This document shows, one piece after another, positions 52,668 through 61,563 of a stretch of 64,000 nt of DNA (positions within the stretch are counted from its first letter, which is position 1; each line of letters starts with the position of its first letter). This DNA is from Paenibacillus antibioticophila (GTDB lineage Bacteria; Bacillota; Bacilli; Paenibacillales; Paenibacillaceae): assembly GCF_000455265.1 (NCBI RefSeq), contig NZ_HG005141.1, forward strand, positions 89,324 through 153,323, written 5' to 3'. The notes below the pieces were generated by a model. The model was not told the DNA's origin and ran no database searches. It was given only the letters and a program-made list of their open reading frames with translations. Made by a program: the position numbers and the translations under genes.

Positions 52668-54658
52668 CGATCCCAGCACCTTTCGATAATATGCCATACC
52701 ACAATCGCGATCAGCCCGACAATAAGACCCAGACCTAGACCGAGCACACCGCGGATCAGCGAGAGCACGGCAGGAGTATGAATGTGTGCGAACGTATCAA
52801 CCATGGACAATTGTCCCATAACCGCAATAATCATGGCGTACATCGCCCAGCGGTAACGGAAAGCGGCGAATATGCCAACCAGGAACAACGGATGCGCCAG
52901 CAAAAATTCCTTATTCCGCGGACGGACGCCAAATGTATTTTCCAGGAATGAACGGAAAGCCGCTTCTCCCGGCAGCAAGGTTCCGGCATTGCCGGTTCTT
53001 GACAAGTAGTACAAAGCCACCACACCGAGCACTGCTGCTACAACAACCCATAAGAGCGTGATCGGCATTTTCAACCAATTGCGAAGCTCCTGCCAAATGG
53101 AAGTCCCTTGATAAAGGAATACATAAATAGCTATCAGCAGGATCGGCCCCATGTGCAGCAGACTTACGCCGCGGAACTGATTGAGCACCAGACTATACGT
53201 GATATTGTTAAGCAGAGCGATTACAAAAGGCACAGCTGCGAGCGAAATCAACGAGGTCTTGATATACAGCACCAAGGTATGCGTCAATCTGCGCCCAGCG
53301 GAAATCTCGGGAAGCGACTGACGAATGTCCTTCACTTTGCGAATGGCCAGCAATGTTGCCACGGTAGGCGCGCTAATCGCCACGCCCAATGCAAGCGCCT
53401 GCTCCATCAGCGCGGAGTTCAATACATAAAGCCCTGCGGAGCCGACCAATCCCAACACGAAAGCAATCAGCGTAAGCGGCAGAATAAAGTAAGACACCAG
53501 CAGTGCGCACATAGCCACGCCGCCAAGCACAACTATCGCCTTCAACGCTTTTTGCCAAGAAGCATCATGAATTACAAACGCCTTGGCTTGTCCGATTTCA
53601 AAACCATTGTTCTGAATCCGCTGAATAGCCCCTTCCGAGCCTGTCAGCGAATCCATCAAATTGTTGATTGGACTTGTGATGGATGCTTTAGCGGCGTCCC
53701 TATTCGGTGAAGCATTCAGATAAAGCATCCGGATATTCCGGTCCTTCGTTGCCAGCACGAAACGATCCGCAAGCACCTTAGGATCCTGCGATGCTTCCGT
53801 ATCCTGCAACGAATGAAGCCGTACAACATTATAATCCAATAGATAGGCGAGCTGATTCAAGCCTTTCTGCGGAGACTTCAGGTTTTCTATCGCTGCAATT
53901 CCGATCCCGTGCTTATTCAACAGATCAGCAAAGCCTTGCAGACTGTTCAAACTTGCATTCTCCTTGTATCCCTTAACGGCTTCCCCATCAAAAAGGATTC
54001 TTTTCACGCCATTTTCGGCATAAAAAGCGAGCATCTCATCCATTTCTTCCTGATCATACGCAATATTATCCGACAACCGCGGGAGAATATTGAAGCCTTT
54101 CTCTCGCAGCATAGCAAAGGCGAACGGATCAAGCGCCATCGGCTTCATCACAGATTCATCCATACTCATTCCAAGCATCAAGCCTGAATATTCGCCAAAA
54201 TTCCACGGCGCAACCGATACATCCAGCTTGCGGAAGCTCTCTTCAATCATCGGGCGCAGCTGTGCTGCATTCTCTTCGTTCGTAAATGCGACGTAAGTGT
54301 AATTTTTATCCGGTGTAACTAAGGTCTGAGACATTTTTGCAGCATCTGCAGCATTAAATACCATAATTCGACGTGCCTTGGAAAGCTCATCAAGCGTACT
54401 CTCGAACATCGCCATCGTGTTAACGCCGGCTTCCTTCAGCCGGTCCAGCTGTTCGTCGAGATAGGCCTGCGGATTACCTTGATAGGCAGACACATCCAGC
54501 AGTCCTCGATAATTAAACACAACCTCCACCTGATTAGCGGAAGACTCCGTCTGTACGCGCTGTACAATCACCGGTACAGAAGCTACTATTGCAATGATTA
54601 CCAGTACCCACAACCACTTGCGGGAAGCTTCATTCCATCGCTGCAAACTTCGAATCAC
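52640..54658 (-). CDS. DUF5693 family multi-pass membrane protein
   Basis: 672 aa from a GTG at 54658, 7 bases after GAGGAGG. N-terminal membrane helix (about 16-33), a large extracellular domain (about 40-370, with the fold's TIM-like elements AYLDEQLDRLKEAGVNT, AMLREKGFNILPR), then eight or nine helices (about 375-660). Such proteins commonly sit beside csaB in SLH-bearing Firmicutes. A role in polymer export or assembly is inferred. First gene of the csaB-tagA-tagO operon. Confidence 0.88.
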   Translation of the reverse strand: MIRSLQRWNEASRKWLWVLVIIAIVASVPVIVQRVQTESSANQVEVVFNYRGLLDVSAYQGNPQAYLDEQLDRLKEAGVNTMAMFESTLDELSKARRIMVFNAADAAKMSQTLVTPDKNYTYVAFTNEENAAQLRPMIEESFRKLDVSVAPWNFGEYSGLMLGMSMDESVMKPMALDPFAFAMLREKGFNILPRLSDNIAYDQEEMDEMLAFYAENGVKRILFDGEAVKGYKENASLNSLQGFADLLNKHGIGIAAIENLKSPQKGLNQLAYLLDYNVVRLHSLQDTEASQDPKVLADRFVLATKDRNIRMLYLNASPNRDAAKASITSPINNLMDSLTGSEGAIQRIQNNGFEIGQAKAFVIHDASWQKALKAIVVLGGVAMCALLVSYFILPLTLIAFVLGLVGSAGLYVLNSALMEQALALGVAISAPTVATLLAIRKVKDIRQSLPEISAGRRLTHTLVLYIKTSLISLAAVPFVIALLNNITYSLVLNQFRGVSLLHMGPILLIAIYVFLYQGTSIWQELRNWLKMPITLLWVVVAAVLGVVALYYLSRTGNAGTLLPGEAAFRSFLENTFGVRPRNKEFLLAHPLFLVGIFAAFRYRWAMYAMIIAVMGQLSMVDTFAHIHTPAVLSLIRGVLGLGLGLIVGLIAIVVWHIIERCWDRWSPKLLRQ

Positions 54659-54674
54659 TTAGGTACCTCCTCAT

Positions 54675-55158
54675 AAGTAGAAAAAATTGCAGTCACACAT
54701 TTCTCTTGCTTCCATATATAATGACCCCGATCATAACGGGAAAATATCGCGTTACTTCATTTGTGTGAACTGCTCCTGCTGACTCCCCCGCATCTATAAA
54801 TACCGCCACATTTTACCATTATCAATCAGTTTGATCGAATAGTTCGTATTTTCCCCCGTTATTCGCATAAATTCCCGACTACGGGATTTCCCCAAGGGCG
54901 TCGGTATTTAATTGACTTGGGTGCAACTATTTCTTAGTGTTCTGCAGAAAATGTGAATATAGATGTATATATACATTTAAGTTGATCCGTTCTGAAATTA
55001 AAGTGAGAATTGAAGCGATATAGCTGTATATTTGCAACTATATCGCTCATCCTCATAGAAATCTGGCCCCCGCCTGTCCGGTCAGGGTATCTACGCCAGG
55101 GCAGTACAGCCGCGCCAGGCTTGGTGAACCCCGTGTTCAACCACTTTCACTTTAAATG
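54675..55158. other. Intergenic region between pgcA and the csaB operon
   Basis: No gene. It contains a hairpin AGCGATATAG / CTATATCGCT (55013-55047) that, read on minus, is followed by TCAATTCTCACTTTA and may be a weak pgcA terminator. There is also an A+T-rich stretch with TATATATAC near 54965. No confident promoter for DUF5693. Confidence 0.4.
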
Positions 55159-56874
55159 CTAAGCGTCGACACGAGCGAGCACGTCGTCCTGCAAGGCAAC
55201 CATACGAGCTGCCGCATCTTCATTGCTGGTGCCGCGAACCGCAAAATAGAACTTGATCTTCGGCTCCGTACCGGATGGACGCAGGCAGAACCACGAGCCA
55301 TCCTCAAGCAGGAACTTAAGTACATTTTCCTTCGGCAATCCGTCCAGTCCCTCTGAATAGTCGAGCAATTCCGACACGCCCACCCCTGCAACCTGCTGCG
55401 GGGGATTGCTGCGGAAGTCGTTCATGAGGGCGCCGATCTTGGCGAGGCCGTCCTTGCCCTTCAATGTGCGGGATGCAAGCGATTCGCGGTAATAGCCAAA
55501 CTGGCTGTACAGCTCTTCCAGCACATCCAGCAAGGTCTTGCCTTGACGCTTATAGAAGGCAGCCGCTTCAGAAATAAGCATCGCCGCCACGACAGCATCC
55601 TTATCCCGGGCATAATTGCCAGCCAGGTATCCGTAGCTTTCCTCATATCCGAACAGATAAGTATACTCGCCGGATGCTTCGAATTCGTTCATCTTTTCCC
55701 CGATATATTTGAAGCCGGTCAATGTATTGAATACCGTTGCCCCGTAGTGACGGGCAATCACCGCACCAAGCTCGCTCGTTACGATCGTCTTGACGACAGC
55801 ACCGTTCTTCGGAAGCTTGCCTTGCTCCTGGAGCTGGCTCAAATAGTAGTGCACCAGCAGAGAGCCCGATTGATTCCCGGTCAGAATCTCATACTCGCCC
55901 TCATGATTGCGCACAACCGCGCCCATGCGGTCCGCATCCGGGTCCGTTCCGATCAGAATGTCGGCACCCACCTGTTTGCCAAGCTCAATCGCCATCGTAA
56001 AGGCTTCGCGTTCTTCCGGATTCGGCGACTTCACTGTCGAGAAATTACCGTCAGGCTGCTCTTGTTCCTTAACGATATGTACCTGAGTGAAGCCGTTCTT
56101 CGCCAGAGCTTGCCGAACCGGCAAATTGCCTGTACCATGGAGCGCCGTAAATACGATCACAACATCTTTCGCCGCACCAGACAGCATCAGGTCACGGTTT
56201 GCGCTGGTTGCAGCGACGGTCTCTACGAACGCTTCATCCTCAGCCTCGCCCAGCCATACAAGCAAGCCGGCCGCTTCCGCCGTTGCCTGATCGATCCGCT
56301 TTACCTCGGACAAGGAGATTTCCTGAATGTTATTGATAACGCGCTCTGCTTCATGCGGCACCAATTGTCCGCCGGAAGCGTTGTACACCTTATAGCCGTT
56401 ATACTCCGGAGGGTTATGGCTCGCCGTAACGACGATACCTCCTGTTGCCTTAAGACTGCGTACCGAGTAAGACAGCTGCGGTGTAGGACGAAGCGACGGG
56501 AACAGCTTCGCAATAATCCCGTTGGCAGCCAGTACAAGCGCGGCCTCCAGCGAGAATTCAGGTGAGAAATGGCGGCAATCATGAGCGATAACTACCGATG
56601 GCTTGCCTTCCTTCCCTGCATGCTCTTCTAAAATATACTTGGCAAAGCCCTGGGTAGCTCGGGCCACGGTATAGCGGTTCATCCGGTTGCTGCCTGCTCC
56701 AATGACGCCGCGAAGCCCTCCGGTTCCAAACTCCAGATCCCGGTAGAAACGATCCTCCAATTCAGCCGGATTGCTCTCCAGCTCGCGGAGCTCTTGCTTG
56801 GTCTGCTCATCAATGGCCGGGTCGTTCAGCCAGCTTGCTGCCTTGTCTTTATAGTTCTCTTTCATCTCTGTCAT
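55159..56874 (-). CDS. pgcA: Phosphoglucomutase/phosphomannomutase PgcA-type
   Basis: 571 aa. Active-site TASHNPPEYNG (about 150-160, catalytic Ser 152), Mg-binding loop GTDPDADRMG, substrate loop GYEESYGYL and C-terminal phosphate-binding RPSGTEPKIKFY. It interconverts glucose-6-P and glucose-1-P for glycan precursor synthesis, which fits its place next to the wall-polymer genes. Start ATG with GAGG close upstream. Single-gene transcript likely. Confidence 0.96.
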   Translation of the reverse strand: MTEMKENYKDKAASWLNDPAIDEQTKQELRELESNPAELEDRFYRDLEFGTGGLRGVIGAGSNRMNRYTVARATQGFAKYILEEHAGKEGKPSVVIAHDCRHFSPEFSLEAALVLAANGIIAKLFPSLRPTPQLSYSVRSLKATGGIVVTASHNPPEYNGYKVYNASGGQLVPHEAERVINNIQEISLSEVKRIDQATAEAAGLLVWLGEAEDEAFVETVAATSANRDLMLSGAAKDVVIVFTALHGTGNLPVRQALAKNGFTQVHIVKEQEQPDGNFSTVKSPNPEEREAFTMAIELGKQVGADILIGTDPDADRMGAVVRNHEGEYEILTGNQSGSLLVHYYLSQLQEQGKLPKNGAVVKTIVTSELGAVIARHYGATVFNTLTGFKYIGEKMNEFEASGEYTYLFGYEESYGYLAGNYARDKDAVVAAMLISEAAAFYKRQGKTLLDVLEELYSQFGYYRESLASRTLKGKDGLAKIGALMNDFRSNPPQQVAGVGVSELLDYSEGLDGLPKENVLKFLLEDGSWFCLRPSGTEPKIKFYFAVRGTSNEDAAARMVALQDDVLARVDA

Positions 56875-56922
56875 GATACCTCATACATCCTCTCCGCAGT
56901 TGTAATGATGTCACTTCACATC

Positions 56923-57345
56923 TCAGGATAGCGCAAACATAATTTCGCCCTCTGCGACAATTTTATCATCGACCTTAGCCACTGCCCGGCCTTTGCCGAT
57001 GGAGCCCTTCAGACGAATAATCTCCACCTCGAGACGCAAAGTATCGCCAGGAACGACTTGACCACGAAAACGGAATCCATCCAAGCCCGCCAAAAAGCCA
57101 ATCTTCCCTTTGTTCTCCTCCAAATGCAAAATCGCGACGGCACCCACCTGTGCCAACGCCTCGGTAATCAACACGCCAGGCATCACCGGATAATCGGGAA
57201 AGTGTCCCGTAAAGAACGGCTCGTTAATCGTTACATTTTTAATTCCAACAGCCCGCTTGCCTTCTTCCAGTTCCTCGATCCGGTCAACAAGAAGAAATGG
57301 ATAGCGGTGCGGAATGATTTCCTGAATCTGCTTGGTATTCAGCAT
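56923..57345 (-). CDS. fabZ: 3-hydroxyacyl-ACP dehydratase FabZ
   Basis: 140 aa from the ATG at 57345, 10 bases after AAAGGAG; an ATG seven codons earlier overlaps that site. Hot-dog fold signature: [32 protein letters not shown] with catalytic His 48 and Glu 62. It dehydrates β-hydroxyacyl-ACP in fatty acid elongation. fabZ also lies near flhO-flhP in B. subtilis. Confidence 0.97.
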   Translation of the reverse strand: MLNTKQIQEIIPHRYPFLLVDRIEELEEGKRAVGIKNVTINEPFFTGHFPDYPVMPGVLITEALAQVGAVAILHLEENKGKIGFLAGLDGFRFRGQVVPGDTLRLEVEIIRLKGSIGKGRAVAKVDDKIVAEGEIMFALS

Positions 57346-57488
57346 TGATTTATTGCTCCTTTCCATTATGGTCTAGCGCTTGTAACAACTCACATTCAAT
57401 AATCTTCACTTTAATTTCGTATAAAAGGAAGGCTCTGCGGTCACACTGAAACTATCCTTCGCGTCTGCAGAAGCGGAGGTTAAGATAA

Positions 57489-57545
57489 GGGGCTGATCCG
57501 GAGGTGGAAGAATTCTGCCGCCGGGTCCGGCCCTTTTGATTTTTT
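57489..57545 (+). terminator. Strong plus-strand terminator of a candidate small RNA
   Basis: On plus GGGCTGATCC (57490-57499) and inner GGTGG pair with CCGCC and GGTCCGGCCC (57524-57533), a long stem, followed by TTTTGATTTTTT. No plus-strand ORF leads into it, so it suggests an unannotated RNA starting within about 57370-57440. Confidence 0.65.
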
Positions 57546-57582
57546 ACAGGTGTGCAGTCCCCCATCATTATACAATTTAAGC

Positions 57583-57615
57583 CTGTAAAAAGAAAACTCC
57601 CGAATCTCGGGAGTT
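57583..57615 (-). terminator. Terminator of the flhO-flhP-epuA transcript
   Basis: ACTCCCGA-GAT-TCGGGAGT followed by TTTCTTTTT on the minus strand. It faces the plus-strand terminator at 57489. Confidence 0.88.
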
Positions 57616-57684
57616 CAGTCCTGCATGTGGTATTGTTGCAGCGCGCGGCGCTTATTCTAACGGATCGAGGGGCGAATCCTACTT

Positions 57685-57864
57685 TAGTGAAAAAAGTTAC
57701 CTTAAAATCTTGGTTCGACGGGCAAACCTAATTTTAGTGAAAAAACTTACCTTAAATCTCCGGTAATTTGCCAAAACCGCATTCTTAGCACATTTAAGCG
57801 AAAAAAATTCACTATTTGCGTATTCCCATCGTCTTCCCTGAATTTAAGGCTGTTTTTTTCACTG
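57685..57864. repeat. 180-bp dyad element C, copy 4
   Basis: Units TAGTGAAAAAAGTTACCTTA (57685), TAGTGAAAAAACTTACCTTA (57735), inverted TAAGCGAAAAAAATTCACTA (57795) and TAAGGCTGTTTTTTTCACTG (57845). Offsets 0, 50, 110, 160. This copy has the best-conserved units. Confidence 0.9.
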
Positions 57865-57932
57865 CAGCACGCTTGATGTATCCCACGTACGTGCTTCAGC
57901 ATTCCATATATACCTTAGTACCTCGATATGGC

Positions 57933-58023
57933 TTGGCGCTTGGCGCTTGGCACTTGGTGCTTGGCACTTCGCTCTTGCCACTTGTTGCTTGACACTTGTT
58001 GCCTGACACTTGTTGCTTGGTAC
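57933..58023. repeat. 7-bp tandem repeat, 13 units
   Basis: TTGGCGC, TTGGCGC, TTGGCAC, TTGGTGC, TTGGCAC, TTCGCTC, TTGCCAC, TTGTTGC, TTGACAC, TTGTTGC, CTGACAC, TTGTTGC, TTGGTAC in uninterrupted 7-bp register. The second half has a 14-bp higher-order period. Non-coding. Confidence 0.9.
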
Positions 58024-58092
58024 TGACATAATGCTTTGTACACTATAACCGCGTTAGCTATATAAACGTTTCCTTATATTACAATATTGCAG

Positions 58093-58311
58093 CTAAGGCG
58101 CAAATACCAGATCATATACATGCCGCCATGTCTCCCACTTGAGCATATCGCCTGGATCCTGCTTGCCCAGCACTACATATCCGGCATATGTTCCACCCAC
58201 CAGCGCCAACGCCAGGAACAGCAGAATCAACACCACCTTGAGCAGCGTCCACCATCCCGACCGTTTGCGCTTGGGAGCCGGTTCGTTATTCTCCTCGGTC
58301 TGTTCGTTCAT
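58093..58311 (-). CDS. EpuA-like small membrane protein (annotated in relatives as RNA polymerase subunit beta)
   Basis: 72 aa from the ATG at 58311, with GGTGGGG upstream. A charged, Pro/Lys-rich cytoplasmic N-terminus, one long membrane helix (about 22-45, LLKVVLILLFLALALVGG), and a short tail (GDMLKWETWRHVYDLV) typical of the EpuA family (PF11772). The common name is misleading; no polymerase role is shown. Its start overlaps the flhP stop, so it is coupled to flhO-flhP. Confidence 0.8.
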   Translation of the reverse strand: MNEQTEENNEPAPKRKRSGWWTLLKVVLILLFLALALVGGTYAGYVVLGKQDPGDMLKWETWRHVYDLVFAP

Positions 58312-58321
58312 GGTTCCCCAC

Positions 58322-59155
58322 CTATCCGCGCAAGTTATTCGCCAGTCCCGACATTGTCTCACTGGACGTCAGAGCACGAGCTGCAAGCTGATAGGCACGC
58401 TGCACCTGCAGCATCTCCGCCATTTCATCGACCATATTTACGTTAGAGGCTTCCAGTGCCCCCTGTCTGATCTGAGCCTGCTGGTTCGCCGGAAGTGTAG
58501 CCGTATCCGCCAGAACGCCCTCTTCAGTTGCACCCGCAACCAGTGTGAATAGATTGCCGTCCACCGATGTCAGCGCCTCCTGGCGGATCGGAGTGAGCAG
58601 TTGAACTCGCCCAGCTGCCGTGGACTCACCGTTCAATATCGTAAAGATGTTGCCTTGCTTATCCACCTTCAACTCTGCACCGGCAGGAACAGCAATTCGC
58701 TCATTCTCAGCGTTCAGCACGTAATGCCCTTGACCGTTTACAAGAAGCATACTCTCAGCATCGTCAGGATCGGGCTGCAAATGAAAATCCCCAGCACGAG
58801 TATAGGCTGCCACGATGTCTTCACCTTCGCTCGGAATTTCCACCTTGAACAGTGCATTGCCTTCAACTGCAAAGTCTGTAGGATTACCCGTCTCCTTGAT
58901 GGAGCCTTGGGTAAAGTTATTGGAAATTCCGGTTACTCTGGAGCCGAAGCCCAGCTCAAATCCGTTCGGTGTAGCCCGTCCGGGCAGCTGCATGGTAGAG
59001 GTCTGCGACTTGATCCGCATCAGCGTATCCTCGAAAGTGGCCTCCTTGCGTTTGTACCCGACTGTATCCATATTTGCAATGTTCTCGCCGAGCAGATCGA
59101 GACGCTTCTGAATGCCGCTCATCGATACCATGGCGCTAATCATCGAATTATTCAT
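58322..59155 (-). CDS. flhP: FlhP, FlgG-like flagellar hook-basal body protein
   Basis: 277 aa. N-terminal rod-protein signature (LDLLGENIANMDTVGYKR) and C-terminal ASNVNMVDEMAEMLQVQRAYQLAAR, both of the FlgG/FlgE family. In Bacillus FlhO and FlhP form the distal rod linking basal body to hook. GGAGGTG precedes the ATG. 27 bases follow flhO. Confidence 0.93.
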   Translation of the reverse strand: MNNSMISAMVSMSGIQKRLDLLGENIANMDTVGYKRKEATFEDTLMRIKSQTSTMQLPGRATPNGFELGFGSRVTGISNNFTQGSIKETGNPTDFAVEGNALFKVEIPSEGEDIVAAYTRAGDFHLQPDPDDAESMLLVNGQGHYVLNAENERIAVPAGAELKVDKQGNIFTILNGESTAAGRVQLLTPIRQEALTSVDGNLFTLVAGATEEGVLADTATLPANQQAQIRQGALEASNVNMVDEMAEMLQVQRAYQLAARALTSSETMSGLANNLRG

Positions 59156-59182
59156 ATTGTCACACCTCCCGGTGGAATTAGA

Positions 59183-60076
59183 TTAGACACGGCCGATTTC
59201 ATTAACAGCCTTTTCAAGACTCTTGTCATAGTACTGAATTAACTTCTGATTGGACTCATAGGCCCGCTGTGCCGCCATCAGATCAACCATGGCCTGGGCG
59301 GTATCCACATTCGAGGACTCCAGATACCCTTGACGAACCGATGCATTATCCTCCGCTTCAAGTGCGCGAATATCAGCAGCCTGCACATTATCAACCCGGA
59401 ATACGCCATGGCCTTCCCGCACCAATTGATGCGGATTGTTCACCACAACAACACCGATGGTAGCCAAATCAGTCTGAACCCCATCTTCATCATAAGATAA
59501 ATTGCCGAGACTGTCGCTCTTCACTTGATCCATCGTTATGCCTGGCGGCAATACAATCGGGTTGCCATCTGTATTAAGAACCCGTTGTCCCTGGTCTGTG
59601 AGCAGATCACCGGCTGCGTTCACTCTAAAACCGCCATCCCGGGTATACCGGGTCTCGCCGTTAGCATCCTGCACTGTAAAAAACACTTCCGGCCGATAAA
59701 TAACCTCTCCGTCCTCCGTCACATACTTCCCCGATGCGTCGAACGGGATCGGTTGATCGGTTGCCGGATCAATCAGGCCAAGACTGGATACAAGTCCGAA
59801 GTCCGAAGAATTGTTCGTCTCCTTCAAGTCTCCCTGCATAAAAGAGGACATGCTCTCTTCAGCGAATACACCGGTCGTCAGTCTGCCAATCGTCTTCTGA
59901 CCGCCCGTTTCCTTATCACCCATCAGCGAAATCAGGACATCCGGAAAAGAATGCGTCACTGAATTCACCTGTTTATAACCGGCCGTATTGATATTGGCAA
60001 TGTTCTGCGTTACGGTATCGTGACGGCGCTGCTGGGTAATCATGCCCGATGCCGCTGTATAGAGCCCTCTTAGCAT
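59183..60076 (-). CDS. flhO: FlhO, FlgG/FlgF-like flagellar hook-basal body protein
   Basis: 297 aa. MLRGLYTAASGMITQQRRHD with TVTQNIANINTAGYKQ at the N-terminus, ESSNVDTAQAMVDLMAAQRAYESNQK at the C-terminus. Distal rod component with FlhP. GGAGGC precedes the ATG by 6-7 bases. A TTTATAAT -10-like box lies near 60110-60117; a sigma-D box was not found. The gene follows mbl, as in B. subtilis. Confidence 0.93.
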   Translation of the reverse strand: MLRGLYTAASGMITQQRRHDTVTQNIANINTAGYKQVNSVTHSFPDVLISLMGDKETGGQKTIGRLTTGVFAEESMSSFMQGDLKETNNSSDFGLVSSLGLIDPATDQPIPFDASGKYVTEDGEVIYRPEVFFTVQDANGETRYTRDGGFRVNAAGDLLTDQGQRVLNTDGNPIVLPPGITMDQVKSDSLGNLSYDEDGVQTDLATIGVVVVNNPHQLVREGHGVFRVDNVQAADIRALEAEDNASVRQGYLESSNVDTAQAMVDLMAAQRAYESNQKLIQYYDKSLEKAVNEIGRV

Positions 60077-60120
60077 AGTCTAGCCTCCAAACGTTCTCTT
60101 GATAATTTCCTCTATTATAA

Positions 60121-60334
60121 AGGTTGTTTAAAAAGTCATCTTTTGATCACGAAGCAAATAAGTAAGACCTCTCGACATCGAATCTTGAATTCACCCCGCG
60201 CCTTCCGTTGCTCACGTAGGTTTTGCCAAGCACATGCTTCCGAAGTCGTTTTCTTTGAAAACGTGTAGCTCCGCTACTCAGTCTCTTGCTTCATCCAACC
60301 TTCTCGGTGCTAAAAACCTGACTTTTTGAACTTT
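60121..60334. repeat. MITE-like element B
   Basis: About 210 bp with terminal inverted repeats GTTTAAAAAGTCA (left) and TGACTTTTTGAAC (right), no ORF. The interior has the motif CTTCCGAAGTCGTTTTCTTT, similar in style to the CTCCCGAAGCAGCTTTCTTG insertion of element A, so the two families may share ancestry. It lies between mbl and flhO, 20 bases past the mbl stop. Confidence 0.75.
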
Positions 60335-60354
60335 CATTTATATATATCGGTCAA

Positions 60355-61350
60355 TCAGAACTTTTTCTTAATGATCCGGTCGAGGTTGTCCAGCATAATA
60401 CCGGTACCCTTTACTACGCAGTGCATCGGATCCTCGGCGATCAGCACCGGAACGCGCAGCTCTTCAACAAGCAGCTCGTCCAGTCCATTGAGGAGTGCGC
60501 CCCCGCCCGTCAAGATTACCCCGCGGTCAATAATATCCGCAGAGAGCTCTGGCGGCGTGCGTTCCAGCACCGATTTAGCTGCTGCCACGATAGAGGATAC
60601 CGGATCAAACAAAGCTTCCTGAATCTCGGTCGAAGAGATCGTGATTGTTAACGGAAGGCCAGAGACCATGTCCCGTCCGCGAATATCCATCTCCGCTCTG
60701 CGTCCTGAAGGATGCACCGTACCGATATTGATCTTGATATCCTCTGCGGTACGCTCCCCGATTAAGAGCTTGTACTTCGATTTAATATATCTAATAATGG
60801 AGCTATCGAACTTGTCCCCGGCAATTTTGATGGACGAAGCCGTGACGATGTCTCCCATCGAGAGCACCGCCACATCCGTCGTTCCTCCGCCGATGTCGAT
60901 AACCATGTTTCCGCTAGGTTCATATATGTCCATACCTGCGCCTATTGCAGCCGCTTTCGGTTCTTCTTCCATATAAACTTCCTTCGCCCCGCTATGCTCG
61001 GCCGCTTCACGAATTGCTTTCTGCTCTACGGAGGTAATATTCGTTGGTGCGCAGATTAAAATACGCGGATGACTATACCAGCTTCTACCGCCGACCCGGT
61101 CGATAAAATATCTGAGCATCGTCTCCGTAATTTCAAAGTCAGCTATAACGCCGTCTCTTAATGGGCGAATCGCAATGATGTTACCTGGTGTGCGTCCAAC
61201 CATCTTGCGGGCTTCTTCACCGACCGCAAGCACTCGCTTGGCATCGCTGTCGATCGCAACTACTGACGGTTCGTCGAGGACGACCCCTTTTCCCTTGACA
61301 TGAATCAGCACATTCGCTGTGCCTAAGTCAATACCAATATCCTTGCTCAT
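60355..61350 (-). CDS. mbl: MreB-family actin-like protein Mbl
   Basis: 331 aa from the ATG at 61350 (GGGGGAG, 9-base gap); an ATG directly upstream at 61353 is possible. Actin-fold phosphate loops DIGIDLGTANVLIHVKGKG and VIDIGGGTTDVAVLS, adenosine motif ILTGGGALLNGLD. Mbl filaments guide wall elongation along the cylinder. Synteny with spoIIID upstream supports Mbl rather than MreB. Confidence 0.95.
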   Translation of the reverse strand: MSKDIGIDLGTANVLIHVKGKGVVLDEPSVVAIDSDAKRVLAVGEEARKMVGRTPGNIIAIRPLRDGVIADFEITETMLRYFIDRVGGRSWYSHPRILICAPTNITSVEQKAIREAAEHSGAKEVYMEEEPKAAAIGAGMDIYEPSGNMVIDIGGGTTDVAVLSMGDIVTASSIKIAGDKFDSSIIRYIKSKYKLLIGERTAEDIKINIGTVHPSGRRAEMDIRGRDMVSGLPLTITISSTEIQEALFDPVSSIVAAAKSVLERTPPELSADIIDRGVILTGGGALLNGLDELLVEELRVPVLIAEDPMHCVVKGTGIMLDNLDRIIKKKF

Positions 61351-61563
61351 CATTCCGTGCTCCCCCAAAACGTATTTTAAGAACCGTAAATGGTCAATGT
61401 GTATAAATAACCCGTTTGCCAATATTCGACGAACTTGGCGGAAATCCTGCAAAAAATGAGGATTTGGGGTAGAAATTCACAATGTATTACCATATTTTAA
61501 AATACCATACTTTGGGGGAGGTGTTCAATTACATTCCTCAAGCCTAAACTAACTTATTACCCA

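Noticed and set aside
28855..57864. CRISPR array
   Set aside because: The 20-bp units are too few, too variable and inverted in the second half; no cas genes are present.
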